Shown: positions 28,498 to 43,300, counted from the stretch's first letter. The stretch is DNA of 64,000 nucleotides from Syngnathus acus (GCF_901709675.1 NC_051095.1:22171456-22235455); one strand, 5' to 3'. Made by a program: numbers and translations. Notes: a model not told the origin generated them from the letters alone.

Positions 28498-28758
28498 ATA
28501 TCAGGTATTGATCTGCTGAGGCCTCACCATCCCTCATATCACAAATACACATCACTTGATATGCTTGTATTGAGTAAGCAGTCAAGCTTATACAGCATGG
28601 AGTTGGAAAATATGCATGAAATAGGGTCAGAATACGCACTTGGTTTGTAATTTACAGCTCTATTTTCATCTCAAAGTGCAAACATCATGAGGATTAGTGG
28701 TTTCAATTACTGGTCCTTCAAAAAAAGTCATTAACACCAAGTCCTCCACTTGGGACAT

Positions 28759-30250
28759 TCACCTGCTTAAAATCCCTCGCTCTGGTATATCTGGCTTGCT
28801 CAGTCGCCTCCAGAATTCCTTTGTTGTGAAGTAATACATGATGGGATCCAGGCTGCAGTTTAGGCTAGCCAAGCAAAGTGTGACAGGGTGACATATCAGG
28901 ATCAGGTCCTTCAGGGTGCAACTGCTCAATGAGTTGGCCTTTGCCAAGAAGTCCAAGGGCATAGTGATGTGATAAGGCGCAAAGCACACTAAGAAGACAA
29001 TGGTGCAGCTTAGCACCATCCTCAAAGCTCTCCGCTTCTCACCCTGGTCAGGAATGGTCCCGGTAGTCCTCATCCGAAGGCTCCCTGCAGTCAGGCAGGT
29101 GCAGGTGAGGACCACGGTGAAAGGGATGATGAAACCGAGAAGTTCGCCTATTATCAAGATAACCCAGGCTGCTGAGGTGCTGACCATATGCATGGGCAGC
29201 TCTGAGAAACACACCATGCCTGAGGTCACAAGGCCATCATCAGGGTTTCTCAGCAGAAGGAAGGGCAGACAGCACAGGCAAACCAAGAGCCACCCCAGGA
29301 TGCATACGACCAGGTCCACCTTTTGCCTGGAGGTGTTGTACCTTAGCGGCCGCATAATGAGTTCACAGCGGCGCATGCTCACACACACCAGAAAGTATAT
29401 GGAAGCGTACATGTTGACGTACTTCAGATAGAAACAGATCATACAGAGCGTACGACCAAATGGCCAGTTGTCGTTGAGGTAATAGTAGATCCTCAGAGGC
29501 AGGGAAAGAACCTGACAAAAGAGGTAGCAGACATTAGAATGATCATGTCTCATATGCAAGAGATAGAAAATGGGTAGACGATTGATGGGTGAAGCTCAAA
29601 AAGGTGTTATTGTTTGTAGTTATACTTTTGGGAGAACTGATGAAGTTTTGAAATATGTGCTCTGTTATGCATGACAAATCCTGGTGCGCATAAGCATTTT
29701 TTGAAGATTTCCACAGGTAATTATAGACAATTTTACGATCGCAGGGCACACAGAGACAAACAATCATTCGCACTCACACCTACGGGCAATTTGGAGTGCT
29801 CAATCGGCCTACCAATCATGTTTTTGGGATGTGGGAGGAAACCGGAGTGCCCCGAGAAAACCCACGCGGGCACAGGGAGAACATGCAAACTCCACACAGG
29901 GAGGGCCGGAGGTGGAATCGAACCCGTACCCTCCTAACTGTGAGGTAGACGTGGGCTCAAACATAGAGAAACAATTAAAAGGACTTTACCTGCATCAGGT
30001 CAGCCACAGCCAGATTCATCATGAACACCACCGCCTTTTTAGTTTCTCGGATGTAGAGCCTGAACACCCATAATGCCAGGATGTTCCCGAGCAACCCCGG
30101 CACAAGGATGACACTATACACCACTGCATAAAGATGGTGCTGATACATCCGCAACTCCCCTGAGTTTTGGCAACTGCCATTCATTATTATCATTTTTTTT
30201 ATACCAGACACGTTTGCACTGTGGATCAGTTCTGAGCTTGTATCAGGCAT
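28759..30250 (-). CDS. gpr174: lysophosphatidylserine receptor GPR174 (2 coding exons)
   Basis: Exon 1 is 29990-30250 and exon 2 is 28759-29511; the intron is phase 0 with GTAAAG donor and TTGTCAG acceptor. The product is 337 residues (human 333). Seven membrane segments can be followed. Sequons lie at Asn13 and Asn24. The segment VLSLPLRIYYYLND at residues 88-101 and FYLKYVNMYASIYFLVC in TM3 are diagnostic of the GPR174/P2RY10 pair. The third helix ends in SMRRCE instead of DRY, as in mammalian GPR174 (SVRR). Cys110 pairs with the loop-2 Cys, and TM7 has DPIMYYF. GPR174 binds lysophosphatidylserine and restrains lymphocytes through Gs/G12-13. The coding sequence is one exon in mammals, so the intron after ADLMQ is unusual. 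A GTG at 30265 opens the frame further, but ATG at 30250 is the likely start. Confidence 0.94.
29730..29955 (-). mobile_element. tRNA-derived SINE fragment in the gpr174 intron
   Basis: Carries the SINE core in the same orientation as the copy at 59150: 'CAATTTGGAGTGCTCAATCG', 'GTTTTTGGGATGTGGGAGGA', 'GAACATGCAAACTCCACACA', then the B-box-like region 'GGTGGAATCGAACCC'. Both the tail and the extreme tRNA head are missing. It occupies about half of the 478-bp intron. Confidence 0.85.
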
Positions 30251-32697
<2,447 letters not shown>

Positions 32698-32709
32698 AGA
32701 AACCATCTA
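32698..32709 (+). repeat. left copy of the Rex3 target-site duplication
   Basis: The 12-mer AGAAACCATCTA recurs exactly at 36075-36086, just after the Rex3 tail. This fixes the element as 32710-36074. Confidence 0.9.
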
Positions 32710-32857
32710 CCCCTCCGTGAGTCGTCACCTTATCGTGGTGGAGGGGTTTGCGTGCCCCTATGATCCTAGGAGCCATGTTGTCTGGGGCTTTATGCCCCTG
32801 GTAGGGTCACCCATGGCAAACGGGTCCTAGGTGAGGGGCCAGACAAAGCACGGCTCA
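32710..32857 (+). ncRNA. candidate HDV-like self-cleaving ribozyme at the Rex3 5' end
   Basis: Seen by hand pairing. P1: 32710-32716 with 32740-32746, seven perfect pairs. P3: 32727-32729 with 32737-32739, leaving a 7-nt L3. P2: 32718-32725 with 32850-32857, eight pairs with one G-U. P4: stacked stems 32754-32759/32834-32839, 32765-32771/32825-32831 and 32772-32777/32812-32817, with an inner hairpin 32784-32788/32794-32798. The strand between P4 and P2 holds CAAA with C32844 in the place of the catalytic cytosine. Order and spacing resemble the HDV double pseudoknot, known at 5' ends of R2 and RTE elements. Weak points: the first base is C rather than G, and no G-C P1.1 pairs are seen. Cleavage before 32710 would fall exactly at the insertion boundary. 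Confidence 0.5.
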
Positions 32858-32867
32858 TCAGCCCCTT

Positions 32868-33713
32868 ATGAAGAAAAAAATTAATGGATCACGTTTTCCC
32901 TCGCCCGGACGCGGGTCACCGGGGCCCCCCTCTGGAGCCAGGCCTGGAGGCGGGGCTCGAAGGCGAGCGTCTGGTGGCCGGGCCTTCGCCCATGGGGCCC
33001 GGCCGGGCTCAGCCCGAAAAGGAAACGTGGGTCCCCCTTCCCATGGGCTCACCACCTGTGGGAGGGGCCAAAGGGGTCGGGTGCATTGCAAGCTGGGCGG
33101 CGGCCAAAGGCAGGGACCTTGGCGGTCTGATCCCCGGCTGCAGAAGCTGGCTCTTGGGACATGGAATGTCACCTCTCTGGCTGGAAAGGAGCCCGAGCTG
33201 GTGTGCGAGGCAGAAAAGTTCCGACTAGATATAGTCGGACTTGCCTCCACGCACAGTTTGGGTTCCGGTACAAGCCCTCTCGAGAGGGGCTGGACTCTCT
33301 TCCACTCTGGAGTTGCCCACGGTGAGAGGCGTCGAGCAGGTGTGGGTATACTTATTGCCCCCCGGCTGGGCGCCTGCACATTGGGGTTCACCCCGGTGAA
33401 CGAGAGGGTAGCCTCCCTCCGCCTTCGGGTGGGGGGACGGGTCCTGACTGTTGTTTGTGTCTATGCACCAAACGGCAGCTCAGAGTACCCACCCTTTTTG
33501 GAGTCCCTGGAGGAAGTGCTGGAGAGCGCTCCTTCTGGGGACTCCATCGTTCTACTGGGTGACTTCAATGCTCACGTGGGCAATGACAGTGAGACCTGGA
33601 AGGGCGTGATTGGGAGGAACGGCCCCCCCCGATCTGAACCCGAGCGGTGTTCTATTATTGGACTTCTGTGCTCGACACGGATTTTCTATAATGAACACCA
33701 TGTTCAAACATAA
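32868..33713 (+). pseudogene. Rex3 N-terminal and endonuclease frame, broken by a frameshift
   Basis: ATG at 32868, ten bases after the candidate ribozyme. An arginine/glycine-rich leader of about 90 residues leads into an APE-type endonuclease: [40 protein letters not shown] and [14 protein letters not shown] (near 33,558). After the codons for RNG the sequence has GG followed by eight C (33623-33630). One C fewer would keep the frame into the endonuclease C-terminus, which lies in the next frame (start of the 33610 frame, ending in STDHHLV near 33,850). The true frame therefore stops making sense after about 33,630, and the last ~28 codons to the TGA are out-of-frame read-through. Confidence 0.85.
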
Positions 33714-36048
33714 GGGTGTCCATGTGTGCACTTGGCACCAGGACACCCTAGGCCGCAGTTCGATGATCGACTTTGTAGTCGTGTCATCGGATTTGCGGCC
33801 GCATGTTTTGGACACTCGGGCGAAGAGAGGGGCGGAGCTGTCAACTGATCACCACCTGGTGGTGGGTTGGCTCCGATGGTGGGGGAAGATGCCGGTCCGA
33901 CCTGGCAGACCCAAACGTTCTGTGCGGGTCTGCTGGGAACGTCTGGCGGAATCCCCTGTCAGGAAGAGCTTCAACTCCCACCTCCGGCAGAGCTTTTCCC
34001 ACGTCCCGGGGGAGGCGGGGGACATTGAGTCCGAGTGGACCTTGTTCCGCGCCTCCATTGTTGAGGCGGCCGACCGGAGCTGTGGCCGTAAGGTCATTGG
34101 TGCCTGTCGTGGCGGCAATCCCCGAACCCGCTGGTGGACACCGGCGGTAAGGGATGCCGTCAAGCTGAAGAAGGAGTCCTATCGGGCCGTTTTGGCCTGC
34201 GGGACTCCGGAGGCAGCTGACAGGTACCGGGTGGCCAAGCGGAACGCGGCTTCGGCGGTTGCTGAGGCAAAAACCCGGGCGTGGGAGGAGTTTGGCGAGG
34301 CCATGGAGAATGACTTCCGGACGGCTTCGAGGAAATTCTGGTCCACCATCCGGCGTCTCAGGAGGGGAAAGCAGTGCAACGTCAACACTGTTTACAGTGG
34401 AGATGGCGTGCTGCTGACCTCGACTCGGGACGTCGTGTGTCGGTGGGGAGAATACTTCGAAGACCTCCTCAATTCCACCGACACGCCTTCCATTGTGGAA
34501 GCAGGGCCTGGGGACTCTGAGGCGGACTCTCCAATCTCTGGGGTTGAAGTCACTGAGGTAGTTAAAAAACTCCTCGGTGGCAAGGCCCCGGGGGTGGATG
34601 AGATCCGCCCGGATTTCTTAAGGGCTCTGGATGTTGTGGGGCTGTCATGGCTGACACGTCTCTACAGCATCGCGTGGACATCGGGGACAGTGCCTCTGGA
34701 TTGGCAGACTGGGGTGGTGGTTCCCCTCTTTAAGAAGGGGGACCGGAGGGTGTGTTCCAATTACAGGGGAATTACACTCCTCAGCCTCCCTGGGAAGGTC
34801 TATTCAGGGGTGCTGGAGAGGAGGGTCCGTCGGGAGGTCGAACCTCGGATTCAGGAGGAACAGTGTGGCTTTCGTCCTGGCCGTGGAACAGTGGACCAGC
34901 TCTTCACCCTCAGCAGGATCCTCGAGGGTGCATGGGAGTTCGCCCAACCAGTCCACATGTGTTTTGTGGACTTGGAGAAGGCGTTCGACCGTGTCCCTCG
35001 GGAGGTTCTGTGGGGGGTGCTTCGGGAGTACGGGGTACCGAGCCAACTGATAAGGGCGGTTCGGTCCCTGTATCACCGTTGCCAGAGTTTGGTCCGCATT
35101 TCCGGCAGTAAGTCGGATTCGTTCCCGGTGAGGGTTGGACTCCGCCAAGGCTGCCCTTTGTCACCGATTCTGTTCATAATTTTTATGGACAGAATTTCTA
35201 GGCGCAGCCGAGGCGTTGAGGGTGTCCGGTTTGGGGACCTCAGCATCGCGTCTCTGCTTTTTGCAGACGACGTTGTGCTGTTGGCTTCTTCAGGCCGTGA
35301 TCTCCAGCTCTCACTGGAGCGGTTCGCAGCCGAGTGTGAAGCGGTCGGGATGAGGGTCAGCACCTCCAAATCCGAGTCCATGGTCCTCGATCGGAAAAAG
35401 GTGGAATGCCCTCTCCGGATCGGGGATGAGATCCTGCCCCAAGTGGAGGAGTTTAAGTATCTTGGGGTCTTGTTCACGAGTGAGGGGAGGATGGAGCGCG
35501 AGATCGACAGGCGGATCGGTGCAGCTTCGGCAGTAATGCGGACTCTGTACCGGTCCGTCGTGGTAAAGAGAGAGCTGAGCCAAAAGGCAAAGCTCTCAAT
35601 TTACCGGTCGATTTACGCTCCTACCCTCACCTATGGTCACGAGCTATGGGTCGTGACCGAAAGAACGAGATCCCGGATACAAGCGGCCGAAATGAGTTTT
35701 CTCCGCAGGATGTCCGGGCTCTCCCTTAGAGATAGGGTGAGAAGTTCGGTCATCCGGGAGAGACTCGGAGTAGAGTCGCTACTCCTCCACGTTGAGAGGA
35801 GCCAGATGAGGTGGCTCGGGCATCTCATCAGGATGCCTCCTGGACGCCTCCCTGGGGAGGTGTTCCGGGCATGTCCCACCGGTAGGAGACCCCGGGGACG
35901 ACCCAGGACGCGCTGGAGAGACTATGTCTCTCGGCTGGCCTGGGAACGCCTTGGGATCCCCCGGGATGAGCTAGATGAAGTGGCTGGGGAGAGGGAAGTC
36001 TGGGAGTCCCTCCTGAAGCTGCTGCCCCCGCGACCCGACCCCGGATAA
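33610..36048 (+). CDS. Rex3 endonuclease C-terminus and reverse transcriptase
   Basis: An 812-codon open frame, intact apart from its detached N-terminus. The first ~80 residues finish the APE endonuclease ([18 protein letters not shown]). The reverse transcriptase follows: [33 protein letters not shown], motif [13 protein letters not shown] (near 34,965), motif [12 protein letters not shown] (near 35,143), and motif [12 protein letters not shown] with the catalytic Asp pair near 35,265. The C-terminal part has the thumb-like [19 protein letters not shown] and an arginine-rich end with [14 protein letters not shown]. It nicks target DNA and copies its own RNA there (target-primed reverse transcription). 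Translation as one protein would need the upstream frame to be joined to this one. Confidence 0.9.
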   Translation: MGGTAPPDLNPSGVLLLDFCARHGFSIMNTMFKHKGVHVCTWHQDTLGRSSMIDFVVVSSDLRPHVLDTRAKRGAELSTDHHLVVGWLRWWGKMPVRPGRPKRSVRVCWERLAESPVRKSFNSHLRQSFSHVPGEAGDIESEWTLFRASIVEAADRSCGRKVIGACRGGNPRTRWWTPAVRDAVKLKKESYRAVLACGTPEAADRYRVAKRNAASAVAEAKTRAWEEFGEAMENDFRTASRKFWSTIRRLRRGKQCNVNTVYSGDGVLLTSTRDVVCRWGEYFEDLLNSTDTPSIVEAGPGDSEADSPISGVEVTEVVKKLLGGKAPGVDEIRPDFLRALDVVGLSWLTRLYSIAWTSGTVPLDWQTGVVVPLFKKGDRRVCSNYRGITLLSLPGKVYSGVLERRVRREVEPRIQEEQCGFRPGRGTVDQLFTLSRILEGAWEFAQPVHMCFVDLEKAFDRVPREVLWGVLREYGVPSQLIRAVRSLYHRCQSLVRISGSKSDSFPVRVGLRQGCPLSPILFIIFMDRISRRSRGVEGVRFGDLSIASLLFADDVVLLASSGRDLQLSLERFAAECEAVGMRVSTSKSESMVLDRKKVECPLRIGDEILPQVEEFKYLGVLFTSEGRMEREIDRRIGAASAVMRTLYRSVVVKRELSQKAKLSIYRSIYAPTLTYGHELWVVTERTRSRIQAAEMSFLRRMSGLSLRDRVRSSVIRERLGVESLLLHVERSQMRWLGHLIRMPPGRLPGEVFRACPTGRRPRGRPRTRWRDYVSRLAWERLGIPRDELDEVAGEREVWESLLKLLPPRPDPG

Positions 36049-36074
36049 GCGGAAGAAGATGGATGGATGGATGG

Positions 36075-36086
36075 AGAAACCATCTA
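36075..36086 (+). repeat. right copy of the Rex3 target-site duplication
   Basis: AGAAACCATCTA, identical to 32698-32709. Confidence 0.9.
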
Positions 36087-37223
<1,137 letters not shown>

Positions 37224-40200
37224 TCATTTGGAAGAGCCACTCCCAGAGCTCAACAATCTGTGCACCACAGGATGCTGAGAGTTGACCGAAGAGGAAGCGA
37301 AAGAGGAGGTACGCTTACTGAGATGCAACCTGAATTCAGCTGTTAGGAAGTAGTAGAGCAGCGGGTTAAGGCAGCAGCTCAGGTTGGCGATGCATAGGGA
37401 CACAGGGTGGAACTGGAGCACGGCCACCCTGGTGGCACACGCAGACACTAAGTCCTGCTGCACCATCAGATAAAGCAAAAAGTTGATGTGGTACGGGGCA
37501 AAGCACAGCAAGAAGACAAAGGAGCAAATCAGCACCATTCGCAGGGCACGCCGCTTCTCCCCATTGGCCTGCGGCTTCTCATGGTTCCTATCTGCGCAGG
37601 TGAACACGCAGAGTCGACTCCGCATCGAGGGACCAGGAGTCGAGTTGCTCGAAACGTCGTTCTTTTTCTGATAGAGAGAGCGGCTGATGCGGATGGAGCT
37701 ATAGCTGATGCAAGATAGAGGAATCATGAAACCAAACACCTCAGCCAACACCATTAAGGTGACAGCCAGAGAGAGGGACACATCGCGTATGGGCAAGTCT
37801 TTAAAACAGCCGATCTGAGTCACATTCTTGAACCCACCGAGGCCGGCGCTCAAAGATGTCACGTTGAGCCCTGTGTAAGTTTTGGACTGCTGACTGAAGG
37901 TGACATTCACAAATGAGGTCTTGTTTAATGAGAGAGTTGAGGGAGATGTGCTGCTGCTATTGGTGCGCATGAGGATGAATGGGGAGCAGGCCACAGCAAC
38001 AAGCACCCACACCAATATACTGATCACAAGGTCATAGCGGCTCCTCCACCTTCGAGTAGAGAAGGGGTCAAGCAGGAAGAAGCACCTCTGTACACTGATG
38101 CACACCTGAGAAAAAAGAGACACAGAAACTACTAAAAGAAGGCAGCTTTAAAGGGGAACATAAATTTGACATTTGACTGAGTTTTTTTTAAGGGTACACA
38201 GTCTTTTCTTTTCTTTTCACAGCGTGTGATTTAGCTGCTCAGCTTCTTGTCGGTTGTGGGTTTCACGACTCATCCCCGATCATATCGGTGTGCTCATGTC
38301 CGTGTGTCTGTGTGCTCGCCCCTCCCTTCCTGTGTGCCCATGATTGGTGTGATCATGTTCACCTGCCTCTTGTTACCTGTCGCGTATTTCAGTCCTGTCT
38401 GTGTGTTACTCCCTGTCGGAGCATTAATGTTTGTTGCGGTCACGGTAATGTCACCCTGTCTTTTTGTTCCACGTCTTGTTCGGTCAGTCCTGTTGTTAGT
38501 TTGTTAGTATGTCATGTCAGTTTACCGAGTCTGTTAGTTTGAGTTCCTCCAATAAACCCTGGTCCAAGCTGCACTTGGTCGCCCTGCTCCATTTCCACAC
38601 TCCGACCGTGACAGTGGGATTATTTTTGTCCAATCAGATTTCAGTTTTTGTGTTGCCAAGATCATTTTATTCTGTACAATGCCTTCAGAACCTCAAGTAC
38701 AAGCATTGTGACACTCATACTATTGAAATTGATGGTTCTTCTGGGGGGGAGGGAGCGCTTTCAGAGTATGATAATACAGTATGAAGGGACAAGGTAGCAT
38801 CCATAGACAGGCAGAAATAGCATATGTGGTGAGTACGGTGGAATTAATTTAAGGTTCTATCTTGATTTAAGAAATGCCCCGGAAACATTATTATTATACG
38901 TACCGTAAAGGTTTGTAGTTGTTGTGCTGTGTTGTGTTGTAGTGATTATGTATTGAAAGATGAATGTTAGTTTTGTTTTTTTTGCGTTACATATTAATAC
39001 TCTCAAATAAATTGATCTCTTTTGTATGTGGATATAAACCAGATATGTATGCGATGCGTGCGGGTGAGAGTGCTTGGAAGGGAGACTATACTGACAAAGT
39101 AACCTGCTTCAGCGCAAGGTAGGTATTTCCGCATTACCGTAATTCAGAGAACTTTAACCTTTCTTTGAAAAAGCGAATAAAATACAAATGATCATTCGGA
39201 TGAATCTTGAGTTTATGAGCGGAGATTATAAATACCGCATTGTAACGTGACGGTGATTAACCCCACCCTCCTGTCCCCAGTTTGGCTGCCGTAACAACTT
39301 TACACCAGTAGAGAGTGCTAATAGACTGACGCATTCATGGGGAATATAGTTCACAGTTGGATGCGGATAACAGCCATGCAAGAATATGTCAGGAATATCA
39401 AGGCAGAGCTTCTGCCTTGACCTGTAGCCGACTTAACCGAGTTTTATTATTTTTTCCCAACCCTGCAGAGTAGTAGGTATCAATCAATTAGCACACAGGT
39501 GTCAAACTCAAGGCCCGGGGGTCACATACGGCCCGCCACATCATTTTATGTGGCCCGCGAAGACAAATTGTGCATCAAATTCGGGTCATTACTAGCTTTT
39601 ACTGTATATAATATGAGGTGCTCATACATTTATTTGGGTTGACAGTCATAATGGCCCTCCGAAAGAAGCTATGACTTCAATGCGGCCCGTGAAAAAAATT
39701 AGTTTGACACCCCTGAATTAGCAAATCAGGAGAGCGTAGTATTCATGAGTACAAAATAAAAAGCTTTTGAAAGGCTATCAGCAGTTGATTAACATTACTC
39801 TAGAAATTACTGTAAATCTCGAAAGTTATTTGCTTATTTCTAAAACTGTTTGTGAGCAAGTCGTTCTCTACTTGTGTCACAGTTATGTAACAATGCGGGG
39901 CGGGTAGACACTGAGTACGTACAACACAGTTGCTACTTACCAAGAATCCGATGGCTGCATACATGTTGAGATACTTAAGGTAAAAGCAGAACAGGCAAAT
40001 ACTGTGTCCAAAGGGCCACGTGTGTGTTAAATAATAATAAATCCTTAGGGGCAGAGAGAGGATGTGAATCAAATCTGCCAAGGCCAGATTTATCATGAAG
40101 ATGACAGTCTTGGTCTTCTTCCTGTCATGCAAATAACAAACTCAAGAGAAGTGTATTTTCCAACTTGTACTTTGTGTGTGAACGTGTGCTTGTGTGTACC

Positions 40201-40378
40201 GAATGTGTCTGCAGAGGACCCACAGAGCCGTGGTGTTTAGCAGCAGCCCTGGGATGAAGAGCAACAGGTAGAAATATGTGTACAGCTTGTCCATGAGCTC
40301 TTCCCATTCAGTCATGTTGTCGCCACATGATGCCTTTCCTAGGGACCCGTGCCCTGATTGGGATGTAATCAGCGTCAT
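37224..40378 (-). CDS. p2ry10: P2Y10-type lysophospholipid receptor (3 coding exons)
   Basis: Exons: 40200-40378, 39941-40121, 37224-38105; introns are phase 2 and phase 0, all GT-AG. The product is 413 residues (human 339). TM1 IPGLLLNTTALWVLCRHI, the TM2 block FMINLALADLIHILSLPLRI and TM3 FCFYLKYLNMYAAIGFL followed by VCISVQRCFFLL match P2RY10 closely; VQRC stands in for DRY. The excess length is in extracellular loop 2 (about residues 168-220, five sequons: Asn169, 181, 187, 201, 214) and in intracellular loop 3 before EKRRALRMVL. Human P2RY10 responds to lysophosphatidylserine and S1P and couples to G12/13. Start: ATG at 40378; just upstream a GTGACAG acceptor suggests a noncoding 5' exon further right. 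Intron 2 contains a solo LTR and a hAT element. Confidence 0.94.
38261..38613 (+). mobile_element. probable solo LTR in p2ry10 intron 2
   Basis: 353 bp bounded by the direct repeat GTGGG (38256-38260 and 38614-38618). The ends TTTCACG and CGTGACA are near-perfect inverted repeats, as for an LTR with TG...CA ends and one mutation. An AATAAA lies at 38551-38556 near the right end, the usual place in an LTR. No internal region, primer-binding site or polypurine tract is present, so this is a solo LTR rather than a provirus. The family cannot be named. It lies antisense to p2ry10. Confidence 0.65.
39494..39715. mobile_element. hAT-type nonautonomous element in p2ry10 intron 2
   Basis: A 222-bp copy of the GTGTCAAACTCA family with ends CACAGGTGTCAAACT and, on the other strand, CAGGGGTGTCAAACT. 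Perfect 8-bp duplication AATTAGCA at 39486-39493 and 39716-39723. No coding capacity. Confidence 0.9.
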
Positions 40379-43300
40379 CTCCACTGTCACATAAATAAAT
40401 AAAATCTTAATTTGACACTTCTTGCCTTAAATCGGAGGTTAAACCCTGTGGAAAATAGGTTACATTCACACACACACACTGATTGAAATGCACAAGTATA
40501 TATTCTAATATAGAAATCACTTGGACAACTTCTCCAATTAGACATTTTTTGGGAATGTATTTGAATAACTTCTAAACATTCGTAAACAATACATATGGCT
40601 CAATAGCTTCGATTGATGTTATAACCACTGCCTGATGTTATCTTGAACTACGTAGTTAATGTTTTTGTACTGCCTGAGTTTTTGTACAATTAACAATGAA
40701 TGACATGCGGCATTTTCAAGCTGGGGAGAGAAAATAACTAAGTTTGCAAAAAAAAAAAAGAGAAAAGGAACTTAGGCATGAAAGATGATAAGGATAGCAA
40801 GAACATTCGTGACAAAATATAATAGTCCGCCAGAACTGGTACAAAATGATAAAAAGAGCTGATGTTGGGAAGAACCAATGGGGAAAGGGTGTGAGTATCA
40901 TATCTGCAGGGACTGGTGTCATCTGGCGAAAACAAACCAAGGAACAGAGAGAAGAACGAGGTGAAAGGACAACCACATGGGTTGTCAAGGACGGGATGAG
41001 ACACTAAGGAACAGGGACGAGACGCCAAGGAATGATTATGGAAAACAAACTGGCCCCCACCTTTGCGTGTGACCGAATATAATCAACGTGAAGGACTTTT
41101 TTGCTACTTTTCTGCATCCTGATTCTGCTCTTGGCCATTGTCAAACAAAAAGCTCAGCGCTGTATTGTACCTTTCCGGACCAACAGAGCTATTCAACAAG
41201 AATTGGATTCAGACTGAGAACATCCTGTATAAGTTTGATTTTTGTCTCAGGTGTGCCATTCTTCCTAAATCAAAGAAGAAACAAACACGCATTGAATAAA
41301 TACAGTCTTATGCTGCGGAGCACAATTAGCATGCCCTTGAAATTGTCAAATTTATCCAGCAATCATATTTGATACCAAGAACACTAATATAAAATGTGAT
41401 AAATCATACGCTTTAATAACAATCATTAAAGCAGGAAACACCAAGTCAGTGTCACCCTTCCTCCTGTCATCGATCGGAGACACCTCCCTTCCGCTTTACA
41501 CCCAAGGAGGAAGTTTGCAATTGATGAAAGATGGTGATTTTATTTTAATGTATACTGCTCCACTGTCATATACCCATTTTATACAGTTTCCCAGTCAAGC
41601 TTGCTTAAAACTACCTGGCTAATATTGCACTGAAACGATTGAATTGACTTACAAGTCATCACAGTTTTGTCTGTATGTCAACAATCGCACATCAAATATC
41701 AATAGGAAATAATACAATGAATTGTTATTAAAGTCCAACAGTATTATGATAACTAAGCAGTTGTGATCACTATACAGTGGCCAGTATACATGACCTCAAA
41801 TGTGCAGTAGTGTAAAATACCTGGAAGAAAGAAATGGAAAAAAAACAGCAACAACACAGCAACAGTACCTGGTGCATTGTCTTGTCTCTCTATGTGTGTA
41901 AAAAAAGCAAATCAAACCAAGGTGTGACCGCCAACGCCAACATGTGCTCCATACAGTAGTTATGGCTTCACACGCAAACAGTAGACTGACAGACGGTGGT
42001 ATTGTATAGATTTCAATCTTCTTGCAGCTGTAAAAACCTGTCACGTGGCCATACAGTTTGTTTCAATGTTTGCCATTCTGTGGTGAACATTTGCTCTCTT
42101 GATTGTGATACAAGAAGGGGAAGTGGTTAGCTCATGCTTTAATGCCACTTACAACTGACACAGTACTATTGGCATTAGAGCACAGTGGGTAAGAACTGGA
42201 GGAGGGGCGGGGCAATTCTGCCTCTCAATAAATGTTTGTTAGTTGATATTTAATATGAGTTTTCTGCCACTAACTAATAGACAAATCCGTATCTTGCACC
42301 ATAACGTGTGGTCACAGGCATCATTTTGCCAAAAATGACCTGATTTTGATTTCCCCCTTGGTGAAAACTGTGTCTCTGCAGCTCTGGATTTGATCAACCT
42401 GCCTTCAGGACCTGTCCCACTGCAGTTGCAAATTGGCATCTTATAGCAGGATAGGTGGTGCTATAGGTCCTCATGTAAGACAATGTAGTTTTCTGATAAT
42501 ATACAAATCCCAGCTGCCTTCGAGAACAAAATAAGTGGCTCACTGGCAATTGCAGTCAAACTGTAGCAGCAATAAATTTGGGCTCCCGTCGTCTGGGTGG
42601 GAATTATGCAATAGGAATAGTAGCAATGAAAGCTGCTATGGATACCAACAAGCCAGTCGTCTCTAGTGATTTTCATGACAAAAAAGCATAGAAAGGGAAA
42701 CAGACAAAATGCAGCTGTCCAAAACACAGTAGTTCTTTGCAATATCATCATTATCAACCTGCTCACACTAGAATTCAAAGCAGAACCATGCAGCTTGTGT
42801 GCACATCCTAAAGTATAGCTCCCCAATCATTCATGAGCCAAGCCACTTATTTTACATTAAAAAATATCAGTGATACAATACCAAACAAAAATAAGAGATG
42901 AAATAATTATAAGAATGTTGCTTCAATTTACTCACAAACGTGAGTCTGGGTGTCATTAGTTGAACACAAAGCTATTATTGTTTTTGATTAAAGACAACAG
43001 GTCCACAGGTTAATTGTACCCTTTGCTGTCTAGTGGATGGATTGTGTGCTTTCTATCACTAGAAGTTGCTGGTGTGATACAAACATTATTTGGAGTAAAC
43101 AATTCAAGTCATTTTAAAACCAATGAAGTTGAATTGGATACTTTTCCCAAGGATGATTTTCTTTTGGGAGACACTTTGCTCGAAATCCCTGTTGTATGAC
43201 ATTGGCTGGATTCAGGCCAGTGACATATTGACCACTTTCAGACCCCAGTATCTGTTCAAACACGTGACATGTTGTAAGACTGTGTATCTCCTAATAAAAT

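Larger units (their letters stand above)
32710..36074 (+). mobile_element. Rex3 (RTE-type) LINE, nearly full length
   Basis: A 3,365-bp non-LTR retrotransposon of much higher GC than its surroundings. Order: structured 5' leader, endonuclease frame, reverse-transcriptase frame, very short 3' UTR ending in GGATAAGCGGAAGAAGATGG and four GATG units. The sequences TGGCAGACTGGGGTGGTGGT (near 34,702) and the CTGCCCTTTGTCACCG block (near 35,151) are regions used to define Rex3 in fish. A 12-bp exact duplication flanks it. Exact duplication, open RT frame and complete 5' end point to a recent insertion, damaged by one extra C at 33623-33630. A second, rearranged copy lies at 57063-57690. Confidence 0.93.

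Noticed and set aside
29000-29431. 143-codon plus-strand frame
   Set aside because: Antisense of gpr174 exon 2.
32811-32826. Alternative catalytic strand GGCAAAC for the candidate ribozyme
   Set aside because: The bases after it do not pair with 32718-32725, whereas CGGCTCA at 32851-32857 does, so C32844 is the better candidate.
32884-33228. Second plus-strand frame starting MDHVFPRPD in the Rex3 leader
   Set aside because: Open by composition, but the endonuclease motifs (LGTWNV and onward) are in the frame from 32868, so this one is treated as a shadow.
32858-33391. 177-codon minus-strand frame
   Set aside because: Antisense shadow of the GC-rich Rex3 leader and endonuclease; no domain.
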